Shown in pieces: positions 24,501 to 30,902 of a stretch of DNA of 30,902 bases. The position numbers and the translations under genes were made by a program. This DNA comes from Pseudomonadota bacterium (lineage in GTDB: Bacteria; Desulfobacterota; JADFVX01): the NCBI GenBank assembly GCA_015222755.1, contig JADFVX010000086.1, positions 1-30,902 of the forward strand, given 5' to 3'. Numbering within the stretch: position 1 is the stretch's first letter; each line of letters starts with the position of its first letter. Below the pieces are notes generated by a model. That model saw only the letters and a list, made by a program, of their open reading frames with translations. It was not told where the DNA came from and did not search any database.

Positions 24501-26126
24501 TATGGGGTCTATGGGAGGATTTGTCACCTGAGCAAAAAGCTGCTTGAAATAATTGTACAGCAGTTGCGGCTTGTCGGAAAGGACGGCCAGAGGAGAATCA
24601 TTCCCCATGGCACCTGTCGGCTCCTGCCCGTTAATGATCATAGGCATGAGGATATCGTTTATGTCCTCAAGGGTATAACCGAAGGCCTTGTGCCGCCTGC
24701 GCAGCGTCTTATGGTCAGGCTGGCGGGCAGCAGGGCTTGTGGGAAGGTCCCTGATATTGACCTTGTTCTTAGCTACCCATTCTTTATAGGGCTGACGGTT
24801 TACTATATCCCGCTTCACCTCTTCATCATCTATTATCCTTCCCTGTTCCAGATCTACAACAAGCATCTTTCCAGGTTGCAGTCGCCATGTCTTAAGAATG
24901 TTTTCAGGTTCAACATGCAGGACACCGGACTCGGAACCAAGAATAATAAAATCATCCTTTGTTACGGTATAGCGTGCAGGGCGCAGACCGTTCCTGTCAA
25001 GGGTAGCACCTATTACGCTGCCATCGGTAAAGGCAAGGGCGGCAGGACCGTCCCATGGCTCCATCTTGGCTGCATGAAACTCGTAGAAACCTCGCTTTTC
25101 ATCATCTATATGGACATCCTTACTCCATGCCTCAGGCACAAGCATCATCATCGCATGTGGGAGAGAACGCCCGTTCATTACCAGCAGTTCCAAGGCGTTA
25201 TCAAAACCGAAGGAATCGCTGGAATAAGGCCTGATGATGGGGCACACCTTCTTTATATCCTCAGCAAAAAGCTCAGACTCGAACATGGCCTCACGGGAAA
25301 ACATCCAGTTTACATTTCCACTAAGGGTATTTATCTCACCGTTGTGTGCAAGGTACCTGAAAGGATGGGCAAGGTCCCACGAGGGAAAGGTATTGGTGCT
25401 GTAGCGCATATGCACCAGCGCAAGGGCACTCTTCATATCGGGGTCGCAAAGATCGGTGAAAAACTGAGCAACCTGCTCCGCCATAAGCTGCCCTTTGTAC
25501 ACTATAGTCCTGCTTGAAAGGCTTGGTATATGAAAGAGCTTATCCTCCTTCATCTTCATAGGACGTATCTTAAAACCAATCAACTTTCTTATAACAAAGA
25601 GTTTGCGCTCAAAGGCAAGCTGGTCGTCACAGGTACTCTCTATAAAGACCTGGCGGATACGAGGCATCACCTCACGTGCAGAATCTCCAACAGAATCAGG
25701 GTCAACAGGAACATCACGCCAGCCGAGAAGCTTTTGCCCCTCCCCTGCGATACATTCCTCTATTATCTTTTCACAGGTCTTACGCTCATCCTTATCGGCA
25801 GGGAGGAACATCATCCCAACGCCATATCGGCCCTGAGCAGGCAGCTTTATACCAGCCTCAGTACATACCTTCGATAAAAAATCGTGTGGAATTTGAATAA
25901 GAATACCTGCACCATCACCAGTCCTTGGATCGGCACCAACGGCTCCACGGTGTGTAAGATTGTCCAGTATTTCCAGCCCTTTTTTGACAATCCCATGGGA
26001 CTTCTCACCCTTGATGTGGGCAATAAAACCGACGCCGCAGTTATCCTTCTCGTTGGCGGGATCATAGAGACCCTGCTTCGGTGGCAGGCCTAAAAAGTCT
26101 TTCCTGGAATGTTCTTTTTTACCCAT
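21552..26126 (-). CDS. gltB: Glutamate synthase large subunit GltB
   Basis: This 1524-residue protein converts glutamine plus 2-oxoglutarate into two glutamates. The N-terminal class II amidotransferase begins at the nucleophile C30 in [11 protein letters not shown] after a propeptide of 29 residues that should be removed. The central and FMN domains follow, with [28 protein letters not shown] and the [20 protein letters not shown] loop. The 3Fe-4S cysteines lie in [20 protein letters not shown] (near 1145), and the C-terminal GXGXG beta-helix domain follows. ATG 26126 ([11 protein letters not shown]) is preferred with GAAAG eight bases before it; a TTG at 26141 would add five residues. Predicted promoter and leader lie just upstream. 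Confidence 0.96.
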   Translation of the reverse strand: [1524 protein letters not shown]

Positions 26127-26158
26127 ATAAACAACTTTCAACCTAGTTTATTCAACAA

Positions 26159-26204
26159 AACCGCCACGATTGCCAATGAAGGGGGCAAACAAAAAAGGGC
26201 GGTT
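26159..26204 (-). promoter_or_regulatory. Nested hairpin in the gltBD leader
   Basis: In mRNA sense, AACCGCC (26204-26198) pairs with GGCGGTT (26165-26159), and inside it TTGCC (26188-26184) pairs with GGCAA (26174-26170). The outer stem is followed by TTTTG. It would begin a few bases after the predicted start site and end about 33 bases before the gltB ATG, so it could affect message stability, early termination or translation. Confidence 0.4.
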
Positions 26205-26213
26205 CCGAAATTG

Positions 26214-26222
26214 ATTATACCA
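26214..26222 (-). promoter_or_regulatory. Extended -10 promoter of gltBD
   Basis: The minus strand reads TGGTATAAT, a perfect -10 with the TGN extension. No good -35 is seen at 15-18 bases (best TTGTTT), which is acceptable for extended -10 promoters. The start would fall near 26207. Confidence 0.5.
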
Positions 26223-26655
26223 TCCCGGCACAGCAAACAACACATGGATATTATGGTGGGCAGAAGAGAGAGACTGCTTAACAGTCAGGCCACAAATCAC
26301 CTGACAGACCGTACGCTGTTCCTGGCTTAAGAGATAAAGTCCTTGAAGATTACCCCGCTCACCCGATCTTCCTGCAACCGCTAGTGAAGCGTATAAAAAT
26401 ACTATCTCCCCCCCGCCTTTGTCAAGGAGATTGTGCTCCGATGCAGCGCATACTGTATACACAACAAGCCTCCCCATACTGGATCAAGCGCTAAAACTTT
26501 AACTGTTTTTACCACCCCATGCCTCAAGCGCTACTGGAGGTTTTGCAAATCGGTGGTCTATCTCAAAATAATTATAACTTTCTATAATCAAAAATCAAAT
26601 CGTCCTGAACTGACAAAAAAACAGGGAGATCTGGCGCCGGACAGAAGAGCAACTA
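26223..26655. other. Intergenic region upstream of gltBD, no gene recognised
   Basis: This stretch lies upstream of gltB and downstream of the orphan binding-protein gene, both on the minus strand. The short ORFs here show no recognisable product. The only repeat noted is an exact 10-bp direct repeat TCAAGCGCTA at 26484-26493 and 26524-26533. Each copy has TACTGGA nearby (before the first, after the second). It may hold regulatory sites for gltBD, but I see no firm sigma-54 or NtrC-type match. Confidence 0.4.
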
Positions 26656-26658
26656 AAA

Positions 26659-26692
26659 AAGCCCCGTCACTTATAAAAAAGGGACGGGGCTT
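26659..26692 (-). terminator. Intrinsic terminator after the binding-protein gene
   Basis: AAGCCCCGTC (26659-26668) pairs with GACGGGGCTT (26683-26692). In the minus direction the stem is followed by TTTTTT, 23 bases beyond the stop at 26715. Confidence 0.85.
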
Positions 26693-26714
26693 GAATTGAG
26701 ATGTTTGTGACTAA

Positions 26715-27518
26715 TTAATTTACAGGCACATGCTTCAGCGACCTGATGACCGACTTGCCCTCCTCGGAACGTGCAAAGTCGAGCAGTGCCTTAACAGCAC
26801 CTTTGGGCGTACCTTGGGTTACAAAATTGTACTCCTCGAAGTAGGGATACTGATCGGGCACTGTCTTTTCCGTAGGGTATACATCATCGACAGAGAGCAC
26901 CTTCAGGTCTTCCGATTCATAACCGTAAAGTTGCTGCCCTATGGCCCCTTCGTTTTCCAGCACCATAGTGTTAGTACCCATTACAGGATTCCCCTTCTTC
27001 TCCGGCACCAGCCTTGTGATGCCTTTATCATATACCGCCACCTTCTTAGACATGGTATACCTGACACAAGGGGCCAGCATAATATTCTCAATAGCCATAT
27101 CCTTACCGCCCAGCTCCTTCCAGTTTTTTATCTTACCGGAATATATACCCTGCAGTTGTTCGTAAGTAATGTCATTAACGGGGTTGGCTTTATTGACGAC
27201 AAGGACTATAGGCGCCTTGGCAAGAATGTGGTTCCTGCCCTTCTTCGGCAGATTGGAGCTCAGGCCGTTCTGCGTGCTCACCCCAATCTCCGCCTCGCCA
27301 CTGGCCGCCTGATATACACCCATCATGCAACCAACCTGCTTTGCCTCGGCCTTGAAAGACCTGTCTTTTTTGCTATAGGCCTCTGCCAGTTTCATGGCAA
27401 GTGGAAGGCTGCATGGATCACCGGCAATAACCAAGGGTTCTCCTGCAAAAACCCTGGTCGGCAATAGTGCAAGAAACATCATCAAGGAAAAACAGAACCT
27501 TCCCAATTTTATACTCAT
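26715..27518 (-). CDS. Periplasmic PstS-like substrate-binding protein, orphan
   Basis: This 267-residue protein has a signal peptide (MSIKLGRFCFSLMMFLALLP..., cleavage expected after TRVFA at 25) and a PBP type 2 fold of the phosphate-binding-like group. Typical features are PLVIAGDPCSLPLAMKLAEA at the mature N-terminus, IVLVVNKANPV, and ITYEQLQGIYSGKIKNWKEL, a strong mark of PstS-like proteins. Phosphate or another oxyanion is the likely ligand, but the usual N-terminal GAGAT phosphate loop is replaced by a Cys-containing segment. Mature cysteines are C36, C64 and C151. No permease or ATPase gene adjoins it. AGGAGGAG precedes the ATG with ideal spacing. Confidence 0.82.
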   Translation of the reverse strand: MSIKLGRFCFSLMMFLALLPTRVFAGEPLVIAGDPCSLPLAMKLAEAYSKKDRSFKAEAKQVGCMMGVYQAASGEAEIGVSTQNGLSSNLPKKGRNHILAKAPIVLVVNKANPVNDITYEQLQGIYSGKIKNWKELGGKDMAIENIMLAPCVRYTMSKKVAVYDKGITRLVPEKKGNPVMGTNTMVLENEGAIGQQLYGYESEDLKVLSVDDVYPTEKTVPDQYPYFEEYNFVTQGTPKGAVKALLDFARSEEGKSVIRSLKHVPVN

Positions 27519-27548
27519 AAACTCTCCTCCTGAAAAATATTTAAGAAC

Positions 27549-27578
27549 ATTATAAAATAGACAATATATATATGTAAA
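27549..27578 (-). promoter_or_regulatory. Sigma-70 promoter of the binding-protein gene
   Basis: On the minus strand TTTACA (27578-27573) is followed 18 bases later by a perfect TATAAT (27554-27549). The predicted start near 27542 gives a leader of about 24 nt containing the AGGAGGAG ribosome site. Confidence 0.6.
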
Positions 27579-27735
27579 ATAGATATTTTCTATGTTTTGC
27601 TCGCAGACATACCTTTAAATCTATAGCGGCATACTTTATGCTGTAAATACAAGGTCAACAAAGAGCGTCAGGCCTTTACCTTCAGGCTATTAAAGATATA
27701 CTACTAGACGAACACCCCAATAAAAAGGCGGTTAA

Positions 27736-28026
27736 ATGGCGTTAAAAAGGGTAAATTGCTGGGATTTCACTGAGTGCGGGCGCGAGCCGGGTGGCAAAAA
27801 CACAGCAGTACTGGGTATCTGTCCCGCGGCAACGGAAGAACGATATGACGGTATCAACAGGGGGGAAAATGCCGGGCGCTTCTGCTGGGCCGTAGCAGGC
27901 TCCTTCTGCAACTCCACAGCACAGGGAAGCCTTGCAAGGAGGCTGGAAAGCTGCCTTAAATGTGATTTTTTCCTAAAGGTTCAGAAAGAAGAGGAAAGGG
28001 GTTTTACTCTCCTCCCCCCGAAATAG
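27736..28026 (+). CDS. Stand-alone two-CW domain protein
   Basis: This 96-residue soluble protein is almost entirely one Cys-rich module: NCWDFTECGREPGGKN (C8, W9, C14), LGICPAAT (C29), DGINRGENAGRFCWAVAGSFC (C50, W51, C58) and CLKCDFF (C73, C76). The two Cys-Trp pairs define the two-CW domain, usually found attached to signalling proteins in Desulfobacterota and relatives; here it stands alone. Eight-residue Cys content suggests metal or Fe-S binding, or disulfide sensing; which one is not known. AAGGCGG precedes the ATG. It is divergent from the binding-protein gene. Confidence 0.8.
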   Translation: MALKRVNCWDFTECGREPGGKNTAVLGICPAATEERYDGINRGENAGRFCWAVAGSFCNSTAQGSLARRLESCLKCDFFLKVQKEEERGFTLLPPK

Positions 28027-28117
28027 ACAGACAAATCTCATAATAAGGCTACGCAGTATCCATTTCCCAACACGCCGGTCACCACAATAAACAAGCTCAT
28101 CAGACTCCCCTTTTCAC

Positions 28118-28147
28118 TTGCACTTCCCCAAAAATATTAGTTATACT
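28118..28147 (+). promoter_or_regulatory. Sigma-70 promoter of hemB
   Basis: TTGCAC (28118-28123) is followed 18 bases later by TATACT (28142-28147), five of six matches at each. The start would be near 28154, giving a leader of about 40 nt. Confidence 0.55.
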
Positions 28148-28194
28148 TCCAATTCATAAGCAATGCTTGCACACAGAACAAAAAAGGAGTCACC

Positions 28195-29166
28195 ATGTTC
28201 CCAGATTACAGGCCAAGAAGACTTAGAAAAAATGAAAATTTCAGGAGGATGGTAAGAGAAACATCTCTTTCAGTAAACGATCTTATACTTCCCCTGTTTG
28301 TCACCTTTGGTAAAAACAAGAAAAATGAAATATCCTCCATGCCGGGACAGTTTCAGCTGTCCGTTGACAAGCTGGCGGAAGAGGCGAAGGAAATACATGG
28401 ACTAGGCATCCCTGCCGTAATACTCTTCGGAATACCGGAGCATAAAGATGAGTTGGGCACAGATGCTTACGCCGATAACGGAATTGTTCAACAGGCCATC
28501 AGGGAGATCAAGAAAACAGTTCCAGAACTTATGGTCATCACAGATGTCTGCCTCTGCGAATTCACCTCCCATGGCCATTGCGGCTTCATAGAAAAAGGAG
28601 ATGTAGATAACGACCAGACCATTGACCTTCTTGCAAGAGAGGCCGTCTCACACGCCAAGGCCGGAGCAGACATGGTAGCACCGTCGGACATGATGGACGG
28701 GCGTGTCGCCGCAATTCGTGAAGCCCTCGACGAAGAAGGCTATGACGATATACCCATCATGGCCTATTCAGCAAAATACTCCTCTGCATACTACGGCCCA
28801 TTCCGTGAAGCTGCGGAATCAACGCCCCAGTTCGGCGACAGGCGCTCCTACCAGATGGATCCGGCAAACAGCGACGAGGCCCTTCGCGAAACAGAATTGG
28901 ATATAGCTGAAGGCGCAGATATCGTGATGGTTAAACCTGCCCTTGCCTACCTCGACATCATCCGGCGTTTAAAGGACGAGTTCGACCACCCCATTGCCGC
29001 CTACAACGTAAGCGGCGAATATGCCATGGTAAAGGCAGCGGAAAAGGCCGGTTGGATAGACGGTGAGCGTGTCATGATGGAGACACTGCTCAGCATGAAG
29101 CGGGCCGGGGCAGACATCATACTTACCTACTTTGCAAAGGACGCAGCAAGGGTGCTTGGCCGCTAA
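28195..29166 (+). CDS. hemB: Delta-aminolevulinic acid dehydratase (porphobilinogen synthase)
   Basis: This 323-residue enzyme condenses two 5-aminolevulinate molecules to porphobilinogen in tetrapyrrole synthesis. The Schiff-base lysines are K194 in MAYSAKYSSAYYGPFR and K247 in MVKPALAYLD. The catalytic zinc site C119, C121, C129 (DVCLCEFTSHGHCG) is complete, so the enzyme is of the zinc-dependent type rather than the Mg-only type. The N-terminal YRPRRLRKNENFRRMVRET arm is normal. AAGGAG stands before the ATG. DUF4177, RDD and ferritin-like genes follow closely on the same strand. Confidence 0.97.
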   Translation: MFPDYRPRRLRKNENFRRMVRETSLSVNDLILPLFVTFGKNKKNEISSMPGQFQLSVDKLAEEAKEIHGLGIPAVILFGIPEHKDELGTDAYADNGIVQQAIREIKKTVPELMVITDVCLCEFTSHGHCGFIEKGDVDNDQTIDLLAREAVSHAKAGADMVAPSDMMDGRVAAIREALDEEGYDDIPIMAYSAKYSSAYYGPFREAAESTPQFGDRRSYQMDPANSDEALRETELDIAEGADIVMVKPALAYLDIIRRLKDEFDHPIAAYNVSGEYAMVKAAEKAGWIDGERVMMETLLSMKRAGADIILTYFAKDAARVLGR

Positions 29167-29170
29167 GAAG

Positions 29171-29350
29171 ATGACGAGCTACAAGGTAGTGGAACTTACC
29201 ACTGTCACAGACGAAGAGATGGAAACGGTGCTCAACAAAAAGGCCTCCGAGGGCTGGTTATTTGAAGGCATACACTTTGCCATGAGAGACTCCTCAAAAC
29301 GGCCAGCCATGGCTTTTATAGTATTTACCAAGGAGGACAAGGATGTCTGA
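29171..29350 (+). CDS. DUF4177-like small protein
   Basis: This 59-residue protein (MTSYKVVELTTVTDEEMETV...) resembles DUF4177 members: an initial YKVVEL strand, a helix with LNKKASEGW, and a last strand AFIVFTK. Function is unknown. ATG 29171 is five bases after the hemB stop; an in-frame ATG at 29132 inside hemB is unlikely because the family begins at YKVV. The stop overlaps the RDD gene start by eight bases, so hemB, this gene and the RDD gene probably share a message. Confidence 0.7.
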   Translation: MTSYKVVELTTVTDEEMETVLNKKASEGWLFEGIHFAMRDSSKRPAMAFIVFTKEDKDV

Positions 29351-29759
29351 GCACCTCTCCAGCAGCTACATACTCAACCGCTACATAGCGCGGACCATCG
29401 ACTTTCTCATAGCAGCGGCCATGGTGCTTGTGCTGCCGCCTGTGGGACCGCTGGCCGGCCTGCTCTATATACTTATAGCTGACGGGTTCAGGGAAGGACA
29501 AAGCCCGGGGAAACAGCTGATCGGCCTAAAGGTAGTCCGCGCCGAGAGTGATCTGCCCATCACATTCATGGAATCAATACTGAGGAACATTCCCTTTGCC
29601 ATAGTCTACCTTTTTTTCATCATCCCCTTCCTCGGCTGGATACTGCTTATCATTATCGGCATACCAATTCTCCTGTTTGAGTCCTATCTTGTATGCACAG
29701 ACGAAAAAGCCAGGAGAATAGGCGACACGATTGCCCAGACGATGGTTGTGGAAAGCTGA
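29343..29759 (+). CDS. RDD family membrane protein
   Basis: This 138-residue protein has the RDD signature: SYILNRYIARTIDFLIAAAM (the R and D of the first helix), then GQSPGKQLIGLKVV between helices. Three to four hydrophobic helices are visible at about 17-33, 34-46, 81-98 and 97-113. RDD proteins are inner-membrane proteins of mostly unknown transport or sensing roles; some have been tied to ion or osmotic stress. A strong AAGGAGGACAAGG precedes the ATG and overlaps the upstream coding end. Confidence 0.85.
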   Translation: MSEHLSSSYILNRYIARTIDFLIAAAMVLVLPPVGPLAGLLYILIADGFREGQSPGKQLIGLKVVRAESDLPITFMESILRNIPFAIVYLFFIIPFLGWILLIIIGIPILLFESYLVCTDEKARRIGDTIAQTMVVES

Positions 29760-29843
29760 AAGGTGCAAAACAGTTCTGAACATCCTGCCCCCTTGTATTT
29801 TTAATAATGGGAAACAATTAATTACAATCCGAAAGAGAATTTT

Positions 29844-30323
29844 ATGACACCCCTCGAAATCCTCGATCTTGCCGGACGTATCGAGCGAAAGATCGCCGAC
29901 ATCTACAATTTGTTCAGGAAGGAATTTAGTGCCGATGAAGAGGCCTCCGCCTTCTGGGAGGCCCTCGTCAACGAAGAGGAGACCCATGCCGGCTTCATAG
30001 ACGCCGAGATACGGATGCTGAGACTAAAACCCGAGATCTTTGGGTGTGCACGGGTGGACGGCGGAATCCTTAAGGATACTCTAAAAGAGATGACGGCAAT
30101 GGAGGAGAACCTCCTTGAAGGGGGATTCGATATGGGGGCTGCCCTTTCGATGGCTATCAAGATCGAGACGGAACTGGTGGAAAAACGCTACAACCGGCTT
30201 GTCGAGATCTGCGACCCTCAGCTGAAAAGGATATTTAACCACCTGACTAAAAGCGACAATCACGTGGAAAAAGTGGTGAAGATGGCCAAGCGTTTCGGAG
30301 TAAAAACGGCCGGTTCAACTTAA
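29844..30323 (+). CDS. Ferritin-like/rubrerythrin-like diiron protein
   Basis: This 159-residue protein lacks rubredoxin cysteines but shows four-helix-bundle diiron ligands: E14 in AGRIERKIADIY, E45 and H48 in NEEETHAGF (ExxH), E108/E110 in IKIETELVEKRY, and H140 in SDNHVEKV. These match the ferritin-like two-repeat pattern. It may store or oxidise iron or detoxify peroxide, but without a rubredoxin domain its electron donor is unclear. It starts 84 bases after the RDD gene and ends 25 bases before the convergent sbcB stop; AAAGAGA precedes the ATG. Confidence 0.72.
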   Translation: MTPLEILDLAGRIERKIADIYNLFRKEFSADEEASAFWEALVNEEETHAGFIDAEIRMLRLKPEIFGCARVDGGILKDTLKEMTAMEENLLEGGFDMGAALSMAIKIETELVEKRYNRLVEICDPQLKRIFNHLTKSDNHVEKVVKMAKRFGVKTAGST

Positions 30324-30347
30324 GGAAACATGGGAAACGCTCCTAGT

Positions 30348-30902
30348 TTATCTCGGTTTCAATCCTGACTTTATATACCGTTCCAGCTCATCGAGTAATT
30401 GGCCCTGTTCTTCGTCCAGATTTTCTTCACTTCTGATATCCGTGATTTCTGTGAGCACCCCTCTATAGTTGCCTTGAGCCTCTCCTTTATAATCGAGCAA
30501 GGGCTCTTGGCCCTCCCAGATATAGCGTTCTATTCGATGCTGAAAAGCGTCTAAGGATGCAGGCAGGCTCTTCGAGGGTACATTCCGGCAGAGGATCCGC
30601 TCGGCCAGGATCTTGAATTCCGGCTTTGTAAACTCTTCGACAAATTGAGCTTTATCTTTAGGCAGTGCTGAATGAAACCGGCGACACAGTTTCTCGTCTC
30701 TTGAATCAGGAAAGCCCATTTGGTAAAGCGCCGCATCGGCATCTAAATCCGGTATGTGCGGGTATTCATAGCTGCGGTAGTAGTCGACAATCTGCTTAAA
30801 GATGTCCCTGTTTTCCTGGAGCCACTTCCTGTTCTCATCAAGCGTAGCCATACGCTTGCTATCCAGGTTGGCAAGGAAGCGTCCACTTGGAGGGAGTATG
30901 AA
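30348..30902 (-). CDS. sbcB: Exonuclease I (SbcB), C-terminal part; 5' end outside window
   Basis: The frame is open from the right edge to a stop at 30348, so 184 residues of a longer protein are seen. They align with the C-terminal domain of E. coli exonuclease I: LANLDSKRMATLDENRKWLQ, then DADAALYQMGFPDSRDEKLC, then FEKFTK-like KPEFKILAERILCRNVPS, where E. coli has VDAQLY...FFSDADR and LLFNYRARNFP. An internal ATG at 30851 is not the true start, since upstream codons also fit the family. ExoI degrades single-stranded DNA 3' to 5' in recombination and repair. The exonuclease motifs would lie beyond the window. It is convergent with the ferritin-like gene. Confidence 0.8.
   Translation of the reverse strand, partial: FILPPSGRFLANLDSKRMATLDENRKWLQENRDIFKQIVDYYRSYEYPHIPDLDADAALYQMGFPDSRDEKLCRRFHSALPKDKAQFVEEFTKPEFKILAERILCRNVPSKSLPASLDAFQHRIERYIWEGQEPLLDYKGEAQGNYRGVLTEITDIRSEENLDEEQGQLLDELERYIKSGLKPR

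Noticed and set aside
24564..25517. 317-residue plus-strand ORF
   Set aside because: It is antisense to gltB and shows no domain; long mirror frames are common opposite GC-rich coding DNA.
26524..26548. Possible sigma-54 promoter TGGAGGTTTTGCA
   Set aside because: GG and GC are only seven bases apart instead of ten, and it points away from both neighbouring genes.
26730..27467. 245-residue plus-strand ORF
   Set aside because: It is antisense to the PstS-like gene, which has a signal peptide, promoter and ribosome site.
1..30902. tRNA, rRNA, CRISPR arrays or insertion sequences
   Set aside because: Read through for cloverleaf-like GGTTC motifs, spaced repeats and transposase ORFs; none was convincing.

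Overview
The window is bacterial chromosomal DNA with dense, mostly operonic genes, moderate G+C and no transposase, integrase, CRISPR array, tRNA or rRNA that I could find. The gene set points to a Gram-negative bacterium of the Desulfobacterota/Nitrospirota type. It has a two-CW protein, an RpoS-like sigma factor behind a sigma-54-type promoter, a DUF116-type remnant beside fmt, GlnE plus GltBD, zinc-type HemB, and a GCGAGG...GAAG inverted repeat of the kind scattered through such genomes. The phylum is an inference; no taxonomic marker was compared.

Layout. 1-580 (-) is a TIGR02757/DUF2400 gene that runs off the left edge. A dispersed inverted repeat follows (672-763). 792-5620 (+) encodes a DHH phosphoesterase, a metallo-beta-lactamase-fold hydrolase, a one-TM acidic protein, an AMP-forming long-chain acyl-CoA ligase and the murein lyase MltG, closed by two hairpin terminators. 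5796-10576 (-) carries a zinc-ribbon receiver protein, ilvE and glnE. The 617-bp gap 10577-11193 holds DnaA boxes around an AT-rich stretch. 11194-14711 (-) has rpe, a decayed DUF116-like gene, fmt, def and a receiver-HisKA protein without an ATPase domain. 14712-15118 has no confident gene but contains several hairpins. 15119-17840 (-) is mutS2 overlapped by a small GGQ release-factor-like gene. 17858-20036 (+) holds a small ORF, a receiver-AraC regulator and an RpoS-like sigma factor. 20123-26126 (-) is gltD-gltB. A 588-bp gap, an orphan periplasmic binding protein (-), a two-CW protein (+), hemB, DUF4177, RDD and ferritin-like genes (+) follow. The right edge cuts an exonuclease I (sbcB) gene (-).

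How the genes work together. Nitrogen assimilation is prominent: GltBD makes glutamate from glutamine and 2-oxoglutarate, GlnE tunes glutamine synthetase, and IlvE uses glutamate as amino donor. def and fmt are the N-formylmethionine pair. Three receiver-domain proteins and a sigma factor make 13.9-20 kb regulation-rich.

The most interesting signals are regulatory: (1) a good sigma-54 -24/-12 match before the RpoS-like gene, with two GGGA...TCCC palindromes about 140-160 bp upstream of the predicted start; (2) a DnaA-box cluster that could be a replication origin or DnaA-binding locus; (3) a DUF116-like gene that seems to have lost its cysteine-rich core; (4) hairpin-rich DNA at 14.9-15.1 kb; (5) a structured leader on gltBD. 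I did not find a clearly new multi-gene system such as a defence island or biosynthetic cluster.
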